This document shows positions 1-5,729 of a stretch of 5,729 bases of DNA, in pieces (the first letter of the stretch is position 1; every line of letters starts with the position of its first letter). Source of the DNA: Bacillota bacterium (GTDB lineage: Bacteria; Bacillota; Negativicutes; Veillonellales; Negativicoccaceae). The DNA lies in contig JAEZZT010000046.1 in the NCBI GenBank assembly GCA_023418435.1, forward strand, positions 1 to 5,729, given 5' to 3'. Made by a program: the position numbers and the translations under genes. The notes under the pieces were generated by a model. It worked only from the letters and a program-made list of their open reading frames with translations, searched no databases and was not told where the DNA came from.

Positions 1-45
1 TTGCCCTTAAATAATTTATTTTTCTATGTTACACTATACTATATT
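1..45 (+). promoter_or_regulatory. Possible promoter region for the dedA-glycosyltransferase pair
   Basis: This AT-rich leader lies just before the DedA gene. It has several -10-like hexamers: TATGTT at 25-30, TATACT at 35-40 and TATATT at 40-45. TTGCCC at 1-6 lies 18 bases before TATGTT and could be its -35 box. The other two -10 candidates have no good -35 at 16-18 bases. AT-rich DNA yields such matches easily, and the window edge hides what lies further upstream, so the promoter is only suggested. Confidence 0.3.
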
Positions 46-82
46 ACAAAAAGCATGACTCAGGTCGACAGAAAGGATATCT

Positions 83-688
83 ATGGATTGGTTGTATCCA
101 TTCATGGAGGACTGGGGCTATTGGGCTCTTTTCGCTACCATGGTATTGGAAAATATGAATATTCCTATTCCCAGCGAAGTCATCTTGGGATTTGCCGGAT
201 TTCTGGTGTCGCGCGGTATTTTCGATTATTGGATGGCCGTCCTGATCGGGACCTTGGCCGGCTTGGTCGGTTCACTGGCCTCCTACGCACTCGGCTACTA
301 CGGCGGGCGTCCCCTATTGCTCCGTTACGGCGACAAAGTCTGGTTGCCGCGACGCAAACTCCAGGCCGCCGATGATTGGTTTCATCGCTACGGTGGAATT
401 TCCGTATTTACCGGTCGACTCTTGCCCGGTATTCGGACTTTTATATCGCTACCGGCAGGGATGGCCAAGTATCCGTTGCGACCTTTCATTTGGTACACTA
501 TTTTAGGTACGATTCCATGGACCATGCTCTTAGTATGGGTCGGTTTCCAACTCGGCGAACATTGGGAAGCCATGTTGGAGTATGATGCCGAGATCATCTT
601 TGCTTCGCTATGTCTCGCTGCACTTATTTACGTTCTCCACGCATGGTACCGCCGCTATAAAAACAAAAAGGATGGTATACATAGATAA
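83..688 (+). CDS. DedA-family (SNARE-associated/VTT domain) inner membrane protein
   Basis: This 201-residue polytopic membrane protein has the length and layout of the DedA family. Near the N-terminus is the ENxxIPIPSE element (residues 23-32), which has the conserved glutamate of the first re-entrant region. Next is a Gly/Ser-rich membrane stretch (about 52-75). The hallmark GRLLPGIRT motif (111-119) carries the two conserved arginines R112 and R118 and is followed by PAGM (124-127). The last hydrophobic helix is at about 168-188, and the C-terminus is basic (YRRYKNKK), which fits a cytoplasmic tail. The IPIPSE form resembles the Gram-positive YngC-like branch (from memory). Members of this family have been shown to move undecaprenyl phosphate or phospholipids across the membrane and to affect proton-motive force and antimicrobial-peptide resistance; the substrate here is not known. 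The ATG at 83 has AAAGGA at 72-77, five bases upstream. The stop codon overlaps the start of the glycosyltransferase gene by one base. Confidence 0.93.
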   Translation: MDWLYPFMEDWGYWALFATMVLENMNIPIPSEVILGFAGFLVSRGIFDYWMAVLIGTLAGLVGSLASYALGYYGGRPLLLRYGDKVWLPRRKLQAADDWFHRYGGISVFTGRLLPGIRTFISLPAGMAKYPLRPFIWYTILGTIPWTMLLVWVGFQLGEHWEAMLEYDAEIIFASLCLAALIYVLHAWYRRYKNKKDGIHR

Positions 689-690
689 TG
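686..690 (+). promoter_or_regulatory. TAATG stop-start overlap (translational coupling site)
   Basis: The TAA stop of the DedA gene (686-688) shares its last A with the ATG (688-690) of the glycosyltransferase gene. The nearest purine-rich stretch, AAAAAGGA at 665-672, lies 15 bases before the ATG. That is far for a normal ribosome binding site. The second gene is therefore probably translated by ribosomes that finish the first and restart, which would tie the amounts of the two membrane proteins together. The overlap is seen directly; the coupling is inferred. Confidence 0.7.
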
Positions 691-2178
691 AAATCGTTTT
701 CACAGCGTACCGCAGTTTATATCGGTGCGCTTTTCTTCTTTTGTTTGATCGTTTATACATTGGGAAATAGTTGGCCGCTCACGGATCCGGATGAGCCGGT
801 ATATGCACAGACTGCCAAAGAAATGCTTTTCTCGGGAAATTTTCTCTCTCCGCAAATCTATGGCGTGTTTTGGTATGACAAGCCGCCATTGACGTATTGG
901 AGCATTGCGGCCTCATTTTCCGTATTCGGTATTTCCGAATGGGCGGCGCGCTTGCCCTCGGCGTTGGCGGCAGGTGCCTTGGTCTCCTACTTGGCTTGGA
1001 CATGGCAGCGTCGGCACGGTCGGCAAATCGCTTTCAGCGGAGCACTGATATTGGTGAGCATGTTGGAGTTTACCTTGCTCGCACATGCTTCGGTCACGGA
1101 TATGTGGTTGGCGTTGTTCTTGACGATTTCTCTGCTCGGTGTACTGGAGAAACGAACCGTCCTGCCGTACATCGCCTCCGGTCTCGCCGTGCTGACCAAG
1201 GGGCCGATCGGCTTTTTCTTCCCCTTTGTGCTGCTCTGCTGGTCGGCCTACTTGGCGAGGAATACTCGCGTATTTCGCGAAATGCGACTGGGGCGCGGTA
1301 TGTGCATCGCACTTGCGGTGGCTGCGCCTTGGTATATATACATGACCGTCGTGCACGGCGATCCTTTTATTCAAACCTTCCTCGGCTACCACAATGTCAC
1401 CCGATTTCTCTCGCCCGAGCATCCGGCGGCCCATGCTTGGTGGCGATATATTCCGATTTTGCTGGTCGGCGCCATCCCCTGGACGATGTACTTGTTGCCG
1501 GCCGGCAAAAGAATCTATCACCGGGCGAGTCCGGATGAAAAATATTTGGCCGGGTGGGTAGCCATCGTCTTTCTCTTCTTTTCTCTCTCCGCGACCCAAT
1601 TGACGTCCTATATTCTGCCGCTTTTCCCGCCCTTGGCTCTCCTGATTGCGCACGCCTTGCCCACACTTTCCGGCAAAATGACTCGCTGTATTCAGTTCGT
1701 GGATTTGCTGGCGATTATCGGCATTTTCTACTTCATCTATGCAGAAAGTTTCCCCGGAGCCGGTACCGAGTTGAGTGCCCTCCGGTCGGCCGTTTTTTTC
1801 AGCATTCCCTTTGCCTTGCGAATCGTTTGGACATACTTGCGCCCTCGACAGATAGAAGCTCACCTGGTGCCGGCATTGATCCTGACTTGTCAACTGGGCC
1901 TTTTTCTCTACACGGCACCGGCTACGGATCTGGCTCACCATTATTCCGTCAAAGAAGCCGTTCCCGTGATTCGGTCATTACCCGCCGATGCACCGCTGTA
2001 TATCGATCCGTTTCTCCGTCCGGGAGTAGCGTTCTATACCGATCGTTACGGCCAACCTTTGCCCAAGTCTCAGGCGGCAATCACACCGCATGGCATTCGC
2101 ATTCTCCAGACCAAAAAATTGACGAATCGACCGGCTCGCATCTTTTATCAAGATGCCTACATCACTATTTGCCAATAA
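688..2178 (+). CDS. ArnT-like membrane glycosyltransferase (GT-C fold, PMT/GT39-GT83 superfamily)
   Basis: This 496-residue polytopic enzyme has an N-terminal membrane helix (about 9-27) followed by the acidic DPDE motif (33-36) of the first periplasmic loop, where GT-C enzymes hold their catalytic and metal-binding acids. Other ArnT-type landmarks follow in order: YDKPPLTYW (63-71), SVTDMWLALF (135-144), LTKGP (169-173), APWY (213-216), HNVTRF (235-240), WWRYIPILLVGAIPW (251-265) and SYILPLFPPLALL (from 307). About ten or more hydrophobic helices are present. After about residue 425 comes a short soluble, probably periplasmic, C-terminal domain. ArnT moves 4-amino-4-deoxy-arabinose from undecaprenyl phosphate to lipid A. 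The sugar and acceptor here cannot be read from sequence, and a protein mannosyltransferase-like or other envelope role is possible. The protein is shorter than the roughly 550 residues of enterobacterial ArnT. Q304 sits where I recall a lysine (GKLPTYILP) in ArnT. The gene is coupled to the upstream DedA gene, and no other start is plausible before the DPDE motif. Confidence 0.88.
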   Translation: MKSFSQRTAVYIGALFFFCLIVYTLGNSWPLTDPDEPVYAQTAKEMLFSGNFLSPQIYGVFWYDKPPLTYWSIAASFSVFGISEWAARLPSALAAGALVSYLAWTWQRRHGRQIAFSGALILVSMLEFTLLAHASVTDMWLALFLTISLLGVLEKRTVLPYIASGLAVLTKGPIGFFFPFVLLCWSAYLARNTRVFREMRLGRGMCIALAVAAPWYIYMTVVHGDPFIQTFLGYHNVTRFLSPEHPAAHAWWRYIPILLVGAIPWTMYLLPAGKRIYHRASPDEKYLAGWVAIVFLFFSLSATQLTSYILPLFPPLALLIAHALPTLSGKMTRCIQFVDLLAIIGIFYFIYAESFPGAGTELSALRSAVFFSIPFALRIVWTYLRPRQIEAHLVPALILTCQLGLFLYTAPATDLAHHYSVKEAVPVIRSLPADAPLYIDPFLRPGVAFYTDRYGQPLPKSQAAITPHGIRILQTKKLTNRPARIFYQDAYITICQ

Positions 2179-2193
2179 AATTCCAAATAAAAA

Positions 2194-2233
2194 CAGCACC
2201 TTTCTCCTTCTCGGATCGAGGTGCTGATTTTTT
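2194..2233. terminator. Bidirectional intrinsic terminator between convergent genes
   Basis: CAGCACCT (2194-2201) pairs perfectly with AGGTGCTG (2219-2226), giving an 8-bp stem with a 17-base loop. On the + strand it is followed by A and six T (2227-2233), which suits the end of the glycosyltransferase transcript. On the - strand the same stem is followed by TTTTTATTT (2193 down to 2185), which suits the end of typA. The + strand T-run reaches into the typA stop codon (2232-2234). The loop is longer than ideal, but stem and tails on both sides make a shared terminator likely. Confidence 0.85.
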
Positions 2234-4043
2234 ATGCCTTATTTTTCATTGCTTTGTAACGTGCGTTTTTGTCCAAAATTCGTTTTCTCATACGAATGGC
2301 AACCGGAGTTACTTCGACCGTTTCGTCATCATTGATCCACTCCAACGCTTCTTCCAGAGAAAATCTCCGCGGCGGTGTCAAACGAATCGCTTCATCGCTA
2401 CCGCTGGCACGCATGTTGGTCACATGCTTTTTCTTGCAGGGATTGACATCCATATCATTTTCACGGGAGTTTTCGCCGACAATCATGCCCTCATAGACTT
2501 TTTCGTTCGGGCCGAGGAATAGTGTTCCGCGCTCCTCAATATTGTGCAATCCGTACGGGGAGGTTTCACCGGCTTCAAACGCCACCAAGGCACCGCGCGT
2601 ACGGGTCGGAATGTCTCCCTTATGCGGCGCATAGCCATGGAACACATGGTACATCACGCCATTGCCCTTGGTGTTGGTCAGGAACTCGCTGCGGAAACCG
2701 ATCAGACCGCGGGCCGGAATGATGAATTCCATCCGCAAATAGCCGGACAATTCCTGCATGCTGACCAATTCCGCTTTGCGCGGCCCCAAACTTTCCATGA
2801 CCGTGCCCATAAACTCTTGCGGTACATCTACATTCAAGCGTTCCAACGGCTCGCATTTCTGGCCGTTAATCGTTTTGTAGATAACGGTCGGCTTGCCGAC
2901 TTGCATTTCATAACCTTCACGACGCATCATTTCAATAAGAATGGACAAATGCAATTCCCCGCGGCCGGAGACTTTGAACGAATCCGCCGAGTCGGTTTCT
3001 TCTACTTTCATCGCCACATTGGTTTCCACTTCTTTGAAAAGTCTGGCGCGCAAGTGACGACTGGTCACGTATTCGCCTTCTTTGCCGGCAAACGGACTGT
3101 TATTGACCGAGAAAATCATCGACAATGTCGGTTCGTCGATATTGATTGCCGGCAAGGCTTCCGGATGCTCCGGATCGGTCACGGTCTCACCGATATTGAT
3201 ATCCTTGAAGCCGACCATGGCGACAATGTCACCCATATGCGCATCATTGGTCTCGACTCGTTGCAAGCCGTTGTAGACATAGAGACGTCCCAATCGATCC
3301 TGACGGAGCTGGTCCCCGTTCATAATCGCGACCGGCTGGCCTTGGCGTACAAAACCGCGCACGATTCGACCGATGGCGATCTTGCCTACGTATTCGTCAT
3401 AGTCCAAGGTAGTGACCATGATCTGCAGAGGCGCTTCCATATCTCCCTGCGGAGCGGGAATATGCTGCAGCAGAGTTTCCATCAGCGGCAGAATATCCGT
3501 GTTGGTGTCTTCCATCTTCAAGCGTGCAAGGCCCGCTCTTGCGGAAGCATACACCACCGGGAAATCCAACTGCTCGTCATCCGCATCCAGCTCGATGAAG
3601 AGTTCCAGCACTTCGTTTTCCACTTCTTCGACCCGCGCATCCGGGCGATCGATCTTGTTGATGACCACAATCGGTTTCAACTTTTGCTCGAGCGCTTTGC
3701 GCAATACGTACTTGGTCTGCGGCATCGGCCCTTCAAAGGCGTCTACCAACAGCACCACGCCGTCCACCATGTTCAAAATACGCTCCACTTCGCCACCGAA
3801 ATCCGCATGGCCGGGGGTATCGACAATATTGATCTTGACATTTTTATACATCACTGCCGTATTTTTCGACAGAATCGTAATTCCACGTTCACGCTCCAAA
3901 TCATTGGAGTCCATCACGCGTTCCGCCACTTTCTCATTGGCTCGGAACACTTGACTCTGTTTCAACATCGCGTCCACCAACGTCGTCTTGCCGTGATCGA
4001 CGTGGGCAATAATCGCAACATTGCGTATATCTTTGCGTTCCAT
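2232..4043 (-). CDS. typA: Translational GTPase TypA/BipA
   Basis: This 603-residue protein belongs to the EF-G-like ribosome-binding GTPase family, whose members are usually 605-615 residues. The GTPase motifs are intact: G1 AHVDHGKT (13-20), switch I RERGIT (51-56), G3 DTPGH (75-79), G4 NKID (129-132) and a G5-like SAR (167-169). Domain II (about 205-290) and the EF-G III-like and V-like domains follow, with [13 protein letters not shown] and [14 protein letters not shown]. The BipA-specific C-terminal domain ends with the typical [11 protein letters not shown] and [12 protein letters not shown] stretches. The family acts on the 70S/50S ribosome, helping 50S assembly and growth under cold and other stress. 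The start is the ATG at 4043: GGAGG (4054-4050) lies six bases before it. A TTG two codons upstream (4049) is also open but abuts GGAGG with no spacing, and an in-frame TGA lies only a few codons further upstream. The gene has its own promoter and runs toward the glycosyltransferase gene. Confidence 0.98.
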   Translation of the reverse strand: MERKDIRNVAIIAHVDHGKTTLVDAMLKQSQVFRANEKVAERVMDSNDLERERGITILSKNTAVMYKNVKINIVDTPGHADFGGEVERILNMVDGVVLLVDAFEGPMPQTKYVLRKALEQKLKPIVVINKIDRPDARVEEVENEVLELFIELDADDEQLDFPVVYASARAGLARLKMEDTNTDILPLMETLLQHIPAPQGDMEAPLQIMVTTLDYDEYVGKIAIGRIVRGFVRQGQPVAIMNGDQLRQDRLGRLYVYNGLQRVETNDAHMGDIVAMVGFKDINIGETVTDPEHPEALPAINIDEPTLSMIFSVNNSPFAGKEGEYVTSRHLRARLFKEVETNVAMKVEETDSADSFKVSGRGELHLSILIEMMRREGYEMQVGKPTVIYKTINGQKCEPLERLNVDVPQEFMGTVMESLGPRKAELVSMQELSGYLRMEFIIPARGLIGFRSEFLTNTKGNGVMYHVFHGYAPHKGDIPTRTRGALVAFEAGETSPYGLHNIEERGTLFLGPNEKVYEGMIVGENSRENDMDVNPCKKKHVTNMRASGSDEAIRLTPPRRFSLEEALEWINDDETVEVTPVAIRMRKRILDKNARYKAMKNKA

Positions 4044-4049
4044 GTGCAA

Positions 4050-4054
4050 CCTCC
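4050..4054 (-). promoter_or_regulatory. Shine-Dalgarno GGAGG setting the typA start
   Basis: Read on the - strand, GGAGG is followed by TTGCAC and then ATG (4043). The six-base spacing is optimal for this ATG. It rules out the TTG at 4049, which would begin directly after the GGAGG. Confidence 0.85.
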
Positions 4055-4075
4055 ATCATCATATTTAACTAAATT

Positions 4076-4084
4076 ATTATACCA
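4076..4084 (-). promoter_or_regulatory. Extended -10 promoter of typA
   Basis: On the - strand the sequence reads TGGTATAAT, a perfect TATAAT hexamer (4081-4076) with the TGn extension just before it. No good -35 lies at 16-18 bases; the best candidates there, AGCGTG, AAGCGT and AAAGCG, are poor. The promoter therefore probably depends on the extended -10. A start point about seven bases downstream (near 4069) would give a leader of roughly 25 bases ending in the GGAGG site. That leaves no room for a riboswitch or attenuator. Confidence 0.7.
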
Positions 4085-4111
4085 CAAATTGCCGACCCAC
4101 GCTTTGAAAAC

Positions 4112-4143
4112 AAGCAAAAAGAAAAGCCCGTACAGGCTTTTCC
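4112..4143 (-). terminator. Intrinsic terminator of the YhaN-like ATPase gene
   Basis: GAAAAGCC and GGCTTTTC (4121-4128 and 4135-4142) form an 8-bp perfect stem with a 6-base loop. On the - strand the stem runs into TTTTTGCTTG. It begins one base after the TAG stop of the ATPase gene (4144-4146) and lies upstream of the typA promoter. typA is therefore transcribed independently of the ATPase gene on the same strand. Confidence 0.88.
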
Positions 4144-5729
4144 CTATGCATCGTAACGAATCTGTCCGCTTTCCAAGCGATAGAAATGAATGCGTGTATC
4201 CGCCAATTCTTTCGCCAAACGCAACGTCTGCTCGTGACAGGTAAAGAGCAATACTTGTTTGTTGACGGCAAATTCCGCCAAGAACTTGAGTGTCTCTCGT
4301 TGTCTTTTTTCATCGAAACGAACAAAGATATCATCCAAAATGAGCGGCATTTCTTCCGTGCGTTCTGCAAACGCCAATGCCAACGACAAGCGCAATGCCA
4401 AGTATACTTGATCCCCCGTGCCGCTAGACCAGAGCTCGGACTCCTTGTACTCATGCGCCGTATCGACCGTGCGCACCTCTCCTTCGGGATTGATCGACAA
4501 GGTGTAGCGTCCCGAGGTCATCGCCTGCAAGTACTCGCCGGCACGTCGCACCACATCGGGGCGACTCTCCGCCTCGTATTTTTGGCGAGCCGTATTCATC
4601 ACATATTGCGTGAAAACAAGCGTCAAGTAGCGATCCGTTTCTTCTTCCAACTCCGCGCGGATGGCGCTGCGATTCTGCAACGCCTTGGCCAAGCTGTCGT
4701 CCGCCGTCAAGCGTTGCAATTCACTGGCCAATGCGCCTTCCCGTTGGCGAAGCTTCGTCAAATTGGTTTTGTGCGCCAAGAGAGAGGTTTCATATTGTTC
4801 CCGCCGTTCCATCCAGGCCTGGTATTCTCCCGTTTCCAGCTGTTCCCACAATCTGGTAAACTCCGCTTCACTGCCCGCATACAGGCGCAGATTCTGACGG
4901 ATCCGTTCATATTCCTTGCGCAATTGATCGCATTGCTCGTACGCAATGACCTTGTCCGCAAATTCCGTAGCATCTTTGGCATCCACCAAATCGAACAACG
5001 CCTGCATTTCCTTTTCGCACATTTGCCAGCGTTCGTCCAAGACCGCCTTTTCTTTCGCCAGTTCATGGTATTGCGCATTTTTCTCTTTCGCGCTTTGCCA
5101 TTCCAACAACTGGGCCTGCAAGCCTTCCGCCAAAGTCGCTACCAAGGCCGGAGACGGAGTCCCTTCCACTCCGCAGGCTTGTGCCAATTTCTCCGTCCGT
5201 GCTCGCCAGGCATCGATATCCGCTCGCATCTTATCCGCTTGGACACGCAATACTTGCCCCTGACCTTGCGCCGTAAAGAGTTGCTGCCATTCCTCCTGCA
5301 AACGGGTGAAATCTTGCACTTCGACAGCAGGTAGCGAGTTCTTCTTCAACCATTCCTGCCAGGCTGCCAGCGTTTGCGCGCGATCCCGGAGCAACTTTTC
5401 TCCTTGGGCCTCCCACAGCGCATGTTGCTCCAATTGACGACGACGCGTTTCCGTATGCCAGGAACGTGCCTGCAAGCGAGCTTGATAGCGATAAAAGTCG
5501 CGGCGAATTTCCTCCAAATCTGCCGTTACTTTGGCCATTTCTTCTTCCGTCTCGGGAATCCCCAGTTCCAAGACGCGATCTTTTTCCTCTAAAGTATTTT
5601 CGACTTGTGCCAATTTTTTCGCCAAATCGGCCAATCGATATTCATTGCGATGGCTACGGTGGTAGTTGAGATAGAAGCACAGCAGTGCCACTATCGTGGC
5701 TGCCCCCGCCATGTACAGCCCCTCTCTAC
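4144..5729 (-). CDS. YhaN-like SMC/Rad50-type AAA ATPase, C-terminal half (5' end outside window)
   Basis: The frame stays open to the window edge, so the gene is partial at its 5' end. Residue numbers here count from the Met at 5712. A hydrophobic membrane segment (about 1-18, GAATIVALLCFYLNYH) is followed by a basic stretch and about 350 residues of charged, Glu/Gln/Lys/Arg-rich heptad-like coiled coil. No CxxC zinc hook is visible in this part. The C-terminal ATPase lobe has the RYTLSI region, an ABC signature (SSGTGDQ, 429-435), Walker B with a double Asp (PLILDDIF, 456-463), a D-loop-like RFDEKR and the H-loop His493 in LFTCHEQ. The SSGTxDQxYLALRL signature and mid-protein membrane segment match YhaN-type ATPases of Firmicutes (B. 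subtilis YhaN/SbcE, roughly 960 residues). Those are linked to a YhaO-type SbcD-like nuclease and DNA repair. Walker A and any nuclease partner gene should lie beyond the right edge. The substrate is unknown. Other SbcC/RecF-like ATPases are possible but fit less well. Confidence 0.85.
   Translation of the reverse strand, partial: REGLYMAGAATIVALLCFYLNYHRSHRNEYRLADLAKKLAQVENTLEEKDRVLELGIPETEEEMAKVTADLEEIRRDFYRYQARLQARSWHTETRRRQLEQHALWEAQGEKLLRDRAQTLAAWQEWLKKNSLPAVEVQDFTRLQEEWQQLFTAQGQGQVLRVQADKMRADIDAWRARTEKLAQACGVEGTPSPALVATLAEGLQAQLLEWQSAKEKNAQYHELAKEKAVLDERWQMCEKEMQALFDLVDAKDATEFADKVIAYEQCDQLRKEYERIRQNLRLYAGSEAEFTRLWEQLETGEYQAWMERREQYETSLLAHKTNLTKLRQREGALASELQRLTADDSLAKALQNRSAIRAELEEETDRYLTLVFTQYVMNTARQKYEAESRPDVVRRAGEYLQAMTSGRYTLSINPEGEVRTVDTAHEYKESELWSSGTGDQVYLALRLSLALAFAERTEEMPLILDDIFVRFDEKRQRETLKFLAEFAVNKQVLLFTCHEQTLRLAKELADTRIHFYRLESGQIRYDA

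Noticed and set aside
1..375. A 124-codon open frame starting at the TTG at position 1
   Set aside because: It overlaps the DedA gene in another frame, begins at the window edge without a visible ribosome binding site, and shows no recognisable domain.
913..1941. A 342-codon open frame on the - strand opposite the glycosyltransferase gene
   Set aside because: Its product is a low-complexity, Gln/Arg/Gly-rich translation with no domain. The + strand frame encodes a clear GT-C enzyme with ordered motifs.
4043..4049. The TTG at 4049 as the start of typA (adds two residues)
   Set aside because: The GGAGG site ends directly at this TTG, leaving no spacing, while the ATG at 4043 is six bases away and is the usual start codon.
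2544..4244. A 566-codon open frame on the + strand opposite typA
   Set aside because: It is antisense to a fully conserved typA gene and runs past the typA start into the ATPase gene. Its product is rich in His, Phe, Arg and Gln with no recognisable domain. Codon bias of the real gene keeps this complementary frame free of stops.
4186..5334. A 382-codon open frame on the + strand opposite the ATPase gene
   Set aside because: It is an Arg/Phe/Leu/Gln-rich shadow of a coiled-coil gene whose C-terminal ATPase motifs are intact in the other frame.
4460..5640. The ATPase coiled coil as an SbcC/Rad50 zinc-hook protein
   Set aside because: No CxxC is found in the visible coiled coil (its cysteines are isolated), and the membrane segment and SSGTGDQ signature fit YhaN-type proteins better.
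4144..5712. The ATG at 5712 as a true start, making a stand-alone 522-residue half-ATPase
   Set aside because: GAGGGG lies about seven bases upstream and could act as a weak ribosome site. However, the frame stays open to the edge, and an SMC-like lobe without Walker A would not work alone. A partial gene is more likely; the sequence beyond 5729 would settle it.
1..5729. Mobile element, CRISPR array, tRNA or integration site
   Set aside because: No direct-repeat arrays, terminal inverted repeats, transposase or integrase motifs, or tRNA-like folds were seen. Gene order, terminators and promoters look like ordinary chromosome.

Overview
The window holds three complete protein genes and the 3' part of a fourth. 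It most resembles a chromosomal segment from a low-to-mid-GC Firmicute. The BipA/TypA protein and the YhaN-type ATPase look Firmicute-like, and an ArnT-like glycosyltransferase in that background suggests a diderm Firmicute of the Negativicutes (Selenomonas/Megasphaera/Dialister-like). That placement is an inference from protein character and gene content; no rRNA or other marker gene is present.

Left part (1-2178, + strand): a short AT-rich leader, then a DedA-family membrane protein gene, then an ArnT/GT39-superfamily glycosyltransferase gene. The two genes overlap by one base (TAATG), so they very probably form a translationally coupled pair. ArnT-type enzymes use sugars carried on undecaprenyl phosphate and release the lipid carrier on the outer face of the inner membrane. 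Several DedA proteins are known to return that carrier to the cytoplasmic face. The pair therefore suggests a cell-envelope glycosylation module with its own carrier recycling (inference).

Middle (2179-4043): a compact hairpin terminator that works in either direction separates this pair from the convergent typA/bipA gene on the - strand, which encodes a ribosome-associated translational GTPase with every expected motif. typA has its own promoter (an extended -10, TGGTATAAT) and a strong Shine-Dalgarno that places its start at the ATG at 4043.

Right part (4144-5729, - strand): the C-terminal half of a YhaN-like, SMC/Rad50-type coiled-coil ATPase. A membrane segment lies near the window edge, and the ABC signature, Walker B and H-loop are at the C-terminus. 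The Walker A half lies beyond the right edge. A strong intrinsic terminator just after its stop codon separates it from typA.

No tRNA, rRNA, CRISPR, insertion sequence, integrase or attachment site was recognised. Almost all of the window is coding, and the largest gap is about 100 bases. I see no clear novel system; the most interesting points are the DedA-glycosyltransferase pairing and the membrane-anchored ATPase.
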